NCBI RefSeq assembly: GCF_000331515.1
Contig: NZ_AMZO01000015.1
Span: 1-64,000, forward strand
Reading direction: 5' to 3'
Source of the DNA: Photobacterium marinum
GTDB taxonomy: Bacteria > Pseudomonadota > Gammaproteobacteria > Enterobacterales > Vibrionaceae
Length of the DNA: 64,000 bases
The notes under the pieces were generated by a model. The model was not told the origin of the DNA. It worked only from the letters and a program-made list of their open reading frames with translations, and ran no database searches. How positions within the stretch are numbered: the first letter of the stretch is position 1; every line of letters begins with the position of its first letter. A program made the position numbers and the translations under genes. Of the stretch, positions 60,753 through 64,000 are shown piece after piece.

Positions 60753-62747
60753 TTAGCTCAACAGCTCTTTTGCAGTGTTCACTACGTTTTCAGTTGTGAA
60801 ACCGAACATCTTGAACAGCTCGCCTGCTGGTGCAGATTCACCGAAGGTAGTCATACCGATGATACGGCCGCCGAAACCAACGTACTTGTACCAGAAGTCA
60901 GCAATGCCTGCTTCGATAGCAATACGTGCAGTTACGTCTGATGGCAGTACCGCTTCACGGTAAGCTGCATCTTGCTTGTCGAACAGGTCAGTAGCTGGCA
61001 TCGAAACAACGCGAACCTTGCGGCCTTCAGCTGTTAGCTGTGCGTATGCTTCAGTTGCTAGTTCTACTTCAGAACCTGTAGCGATCAGGATTAGCTCTGG
61101 CTTGCCTTCACAGTCTTTCAGGATGTAGCCACCCTTCGCGATATCAGCAACTTGTGCTTCTGTACGCTCTTGCTGTGCCAGGTTCTGGCGAGAGAAGATC
61201 AGTGATGTTGGACCGTCTTTACGTTCGATAGCAAATTTCCAAGCTACAGCAGATTCAACCTGGTCACATGGACGCCATGTGCTCATGTTAGGAGTCAGGC
61301 GTAGTGAAGAGATTTGCTCTACAGGTTGGTGAGTCGGGCCATCTTCACCCAGACCGATTGAATCGTGAGTGTAAACCTGAATGTTCTGCACTTTCATTAG
61401 CGCAGCCATACGCATTGCGTTACGTGCGTATTCCATGAACATTAGGAAAGTTGCGCCGTATGGTACGAAGCCACCGTGAAGGGCAATACCGTTCATGATC
61501 GCAGTCATACCGAATTCACGTACACCGTAGTGGATGTAGTTACCAGAGAAGTCGTTTGTTTCAAGCGCTTTAGAACCAGACCACATGGTTAGGTTTGATG
61601 GCGCAAGGTCAGCTGAACCGCCCATGAATTCTGGAAGTAGCTTACCGAATGCTTCTAGTGCATTTTGAGATGCTTTACGTGAAGCGATGTTAGCTGGGTT
61701 AGCTTGAAGATCTGCAATGATAGCATTTGCTTTTTCTTCCCACTCTGCAGGAAGTTCGCCAGATGTACGGCGTTTGAATTCAGCTGCTAGCTCTGGGTGT
61801 GCTGCTGCGTAAGCGGCAAACTTCTCATCCCATGCTGCTTCTTTAGCTGCGCCTGCTTCTTTCGCATCCCACTCTGCAGCTACGTTTGCAGGGATTTCGA
61901 ATGGACCGTGGTTCCAGCCTAGGAATTCACGAGCTGCTGCAATTTCTTCAGCGCCTAGTGGAGCACCGTGGCAGTCGTGAGAACCAGCTTTGTTTGGAGA
62001 ACCGAAGCCGATGATTGTTTTACAGCAGATTAGCGTTGGTTTGCCAGTTTCAGCTTTAGCAGCTTCGATTGCCGCGTTGATAGCTTCTGGATCGTGACCG
62101 TCAACTGCTGGAATTACGTGCCAGCCGTAAGCTTCGAAACGCTTAGGCGTGTCGTCAGAGAACCAGCCTTCAACTTCACCGTCGATAGAGATGCCGTTGT
62201 CATCCCAGAAAGCAACTAGTTTGCCCAGACCTAGCGTACCAGCCAGAGAACATGCTTCGTGAGAGATACCTTCCATCATACAGCCGTCACCAAGGAACGC
62301 GTATGTGAAGTGATCAACGATGTCGTGACCTTCGCGGTTGAACTGGTCAGCCATTGCTTTTTCAGCAATCGCCATACCAACAGCGTTAGTAATACCCTGG
62401 CCTAGTGGACCAGTTGTTGTTTCAACACCTGGTGCGTAACCGTATTCTGGGTGGCCTGGTGTTTTTGAGTGAAGTTGACGGAAGTTCTTCAGATCATCGA
62501 TTGATAGTTCGTAACCTGTTAGGTGCAGCAGAGAGTAGATCAGCATTGAACCGTGGCCGTTAGATAGAATAAAACGGTCGCGATCAGCCCACTCAGGGTT
62601 TTGTGGGTTGTGGTTCATGTGGCTACGCCATAATACTTCAGCGATGTCTGCCATGCCCATAGGTGCACCTGGGTGACCTGAGTTTGCCTGCTGTACACCA
62701 TCCATGCTCAGGGCGCGGATTGCATTTGCTAACACTTTACGTTCCAT
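60753..62747 (-). CDS. tkt: transketolase
   Basis: A 664-residue thiamine-diphosphate enzyme of the non-oxidative pentose phosphate pathway, the same length as E. coli TktA (663). ThDP domain: [10 protein letters not shown] near residue 22, G-D-G-C-M-M-E-G near residue 150 and D-D-N-G-I-S-I-D. Pyrimidine domain: F-G-M-T-A-I-M-N-G near residue 410 and [14 protein letters not shown] (~463-476). The ATG at 62747 is chosen (G-G-A-A upstream, family length); a GTG four codons earlier is also open. It follows the transaldolase gene, separated by a terminator hairpin, so it may be partly read-through or have its own promoter. Confidence 0.9.
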   Translation of the reverse strand: MERKVLANAIRALSMDGVQQANSGHPGAPMGMADIAEVLWRSHMNHNPQNPEWADRDRFILSNGHGSMLIYSLLHLTGYELSIDDLKNFRQLHSKTPGHPEYGYAPGVETTTGPLGQGITNAVGMAIAEKAMADQFNREGHDIVDHFTYAFLGDGCMMEGISHEACSLAGTLGLGKLVAFWDDNGISIDGEVEGWFSDDTPKRFEAYGWHVIPAVDGHDPEAINAAIEAAKAETGKPTLICCKTIIGFGSPNKAGSHDCHGAPLGAEEIAAAREFLGWNHGPFEIPANVAAEWDAKEAGAAKEAAWDEKFAAYAAAHPELAAEFKRRTSGELPAEWEEKANAIIADLQANPANIASRKASQNALEAFGKLLPEFMGGSADLAPSNLTMWSGSKALETNDFSGNYIHYGVREFGMTAIMNGIALHGGFVPYGATFLMFMEYARNAMRMAALMKVQNIQVYTHDSIGLGEDGPTHQPVEQISSLRLTPNMSTWRPCDQVESAVAWKFAIERKDGPTSLIFSRQNLAQQERTEAQVADIAKGGYILKDCEGKPELILIATGSEVELATEAYAQLTAEGRKVRVVSMPATDLFDKQDAAYREAVLPSDVTARIAIEAGIADFWYKYVGFGGRIIGMTTFGESAPAGELFKMFGFTTENVVNTAKELLS

Positions 62748-62788
62748 ATTGGTTTCCACTATAGAATATTTTTGAATCGAAAAAGGAA

Positions 62789-62813
62789 GAAAGCGGCTAA
62801 CCGGGCCGCTTTC
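62789..62813 (-). terminator. terminator or attenuator between tal and tkt
   Basis: Perfect 9-bp stem GAAAGCGGC / GCCGCTTTC with a 7-base loop; the minus strand continues TTCCTTTTTCG. It probably ends or weakens transcription from tal into tkt. Confidence 0.75.
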
Positions 62814-62830
62814 TGATATTTAGTTAACGC

Positions 62831-63781
62831 TTATAGACGCTCTGCGATCATTGCTTCTAGTTTGCCCTGATCGACAGCGAAGTTACGGATACCGTCAGCC
62901 AGTTTTTCAACTGCCATAGCATCTTGGTTGTGATCCCATAGGAATTCAGCGTGAGTCATTGCTGCTGGACGTTCTTTGATTTCTACGTCTGCAGAAAGCT
63001 TCTGAACTACTTCGCCTTCAGCGTCGCTTAGTTCTTGTAGTAGCTGCGGGCTGATAGTCAGGCGGTCACAACCTGCTAGTTCAAGGATTTCACCTGTGTT
63101 ACGGAAGCTTGCGCCCATAACAACAGTGTTGTAGCCGTGTTCTTTGTAGTAGTTGTAGATACCTGTTACAGAAATAACACCTGGATCTTCCTGTGCTTCA
63201 AAGTCACGACCTTCTTTCGCTTTGTACCAGTCCATGATGCGGCCAACGAAAGGAGAAATCAGGAATACGCCTGCTTCTGCACATGCACGAGCCTGAGCAA
63301 AAGAGAATAGTAGAGTCAGGTTACAGTTGATGCCTTCTTTTTCGAGCACTTCAGCCGCGCGGATGCCTTCCCATGTTGAAGCCAGCTTGATCAGGATGCG
63401 ATCGTTGGTGATGCCAGCATCGTTGTACATTTTGATTAGCTGGCGAGCTTTCGCGATGCTGCCTTCTGTGTCGTAAGAAAGACGAGCATCAACTTCTGTA
63501 GAGATGCGGCCAGGTACAACTTTCAGGATTTCTTTACCGATGTTAACAGCAAGCATGTCGCAAGTGTCTTGAACCTGCTGTGCTTTGTCGTTGCTTTGTG
63601 CTTTTGCGTACTCGATAGCCTGATCGATTAGAGGAGCGTATTCAGCGATTTGAGCTGCTTTAAGGATCAGAGACGGGTTAGTCGTCGCATCTTCAGGCTG
63701 ATACTTACTGATTGCTTCAATGTCGCCGGTGTCAGCAACAACAGTTGTTAGCGCGCGAAGTTGTTCCAGTTTAGTGCTCAT
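62831..63781 (-). CDS. tal: transaldolase
   Basis: A 316-residue class I aldolase-type transaldolase. Schiff-base Lys132 lies in [19 protein letters not shown] (residues ~32-41) and [10 protein letters not shown] (~91-100) are typical, and F-S-F-A-Q-A-R-A-C follows near residue 155. It moves a dihydroxyacetone unit between sugar phosphates in the pentose phosphate pathway. The gene lies upstream of transketolase in the same direction, a common Vibrionaceae arrangement. AAGG lies 10 bases before the ATG. Confidence 0.92.
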   Translation of the reverse strand: MSTKLEQLRALTTVVADTGDIEAISKYQPEDATTNPSLILKAAQIAEYAPLIDQAIEYAKAQSNDKAQQVQDTCDMLAVNIGKEILKVVPGRISTEVDARLSYDTEGSIAKARQLIKMYNDAGITNDRILIKLASTWEGIRAAEVLEKEGINCNLTLLFSFAQARACAEAGVFLISPFVGRIMDWYKAKEGRDFEAQEDPGVISVTGIYNYYKEHGYNTVVMGASFRNTGEILELAGCDRLTISPQLLQELSDAEGEVVQKLSADVEIKERPAAMTHAEFLWDHNQDAMAVEKLADGIRNFAVDQGKLEAMIAERL

Positions 63782-64000
63782 ATCTTTCGACCTTCAATGT
63801 GTTAGGGCTTATCTGATTGCTAGCTAAAAGTGTAGCCAGAAAAGGTATTTTTACCTGTAAATAACCCAAATGTTTTGTCCCCCGTACGCGGGTGGTGAAC
63901 ATATGGATCATTCGAGAACAATTGATGTGCTGATAATTAGCTTTTTACTGCAACTTGTCAATTATCAAACATATCAAATCGTGCATAGATCGCATTTTTT
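63782..64000. other. upstream region of tal, end of window
   Basis: Promoter region of the tal gene. A CCCCCGTACGCGGG partial palindrome lies at about 63881-63894. A frame beginning ATG at 63903 stays open to the window edge but is only 32 codons long and cannot be judged. Confidence 0.4.

Noticed and set aside
63903..64000. 32-codon frame open to the window edge
   Set aside because: Too short to judge, with no clear ribosome site, and it lies in the tal promoter region.
1..64000. CRISPR arrays, tRNA or rRNA genes, integron attC arrays, phage genes
   Set aside because: No regularly spaced repeats, no cloverleaf or rRNA-like sequence and no phage structural genes were seen on either strand.

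Overview
The window looks like chromosomal DNA of a marine gammaproteobacterium of the Vibrionaceae (Vibrio/Photobacterium type). Three things suggest this: the adjacent transaldolase and transketolase genes, the yjfIJKLM-type membrane-stress operon, and the general gene repertoire and moderate GC content. The genus and replicon are not certain. No rRNA, tRNA, CRISPR array, intact insertion sequence or prophage was seen. Most genes are well formed, with clear Shine-Dalgarno sites and strong intrinsic terminators. The decayed part is the first 5 kb.

Layout. Bases 1-5200 are a scar zone: a decayed IS6-type transposase fragment, a frameshifted and internally deleted MFS transporter, fragments of a PI-PLC-like gene and an AraC-like gene, and between them an intact DUF1349 gene and a 6-phosphogluconolactonase-type lactonase. 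Bases 5400-13600 hold a small PspB-like protein, a periplasmic copper chaperone, a LysR regulator behind a perfect CRP site, a Dcu-type C4-dicarboxylate transporter, a Lon-like protease, a hotdog thioesterase and a DMT exporter. Bases 13600-24240 hold an EmrAB-type efflux pair with a divergent LysR gene, a DUF3187 outer-membrane protein, two unfamiliar exported proteins (one with a possible Cys-His-Asp peptidase triad), a YgiC/YjfC-type ATP-grasp ligase and a TrmB-family regulator.

Bases 24466-35516 form the most interesting system: an apparent cyclodextrin production, uptake and degradation locus. A secreted cyclodextrin-glucanotransferase-like GH13 enzyme with an extra N-terminal domain, a cytoplasmic cyclomaltodextrinase, two permeases and a binding protein lie on the minus strand. 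A porin-like barrel, an LpxD paralogue and the ATPase lie on the plus strand. The divergent promoter region carries two nearly identical palindromic operators, one near each start codon, and two CRP-like sites. The adjacent TrmB-type gene is the natural candidate regulator. The LpxD-like acyltransferase between the porin and the ATPase is unexpected.

Bases 36467-42095 hold a TetR gene, a possible structured RNA, a LON-domain/ECF sigma/ChrR anti-sigma operon facing a DUF4397 lipoprotein with a matching ECF-type promoter, and a DMT transporter. Bases 42163-50807 hold a dehydratase/cyclodeaminase-like pair, a TetR/metallo-hydrolase divergon with two palindromes, an ArsC-like protein with an altered acid loop, an HD hydrolase, an atypical SDR, a small flagellar-like protein and a di-haem peroxidase lipoprotein. 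Bases 50860-54742 are the yjf-type PspA/DUF350/potassium-channel operon, whose ATP-grasp partner (YgiC/YjfC type) sits 28 kb away. Bases 54940-59042 hold a TetR gene with a palindromic operator and an operon of APC permease, M20 amidohydrolase and exported phytochelatin-synthase-like peptidase. The window ends with RidA, transketolase and transaldolase.
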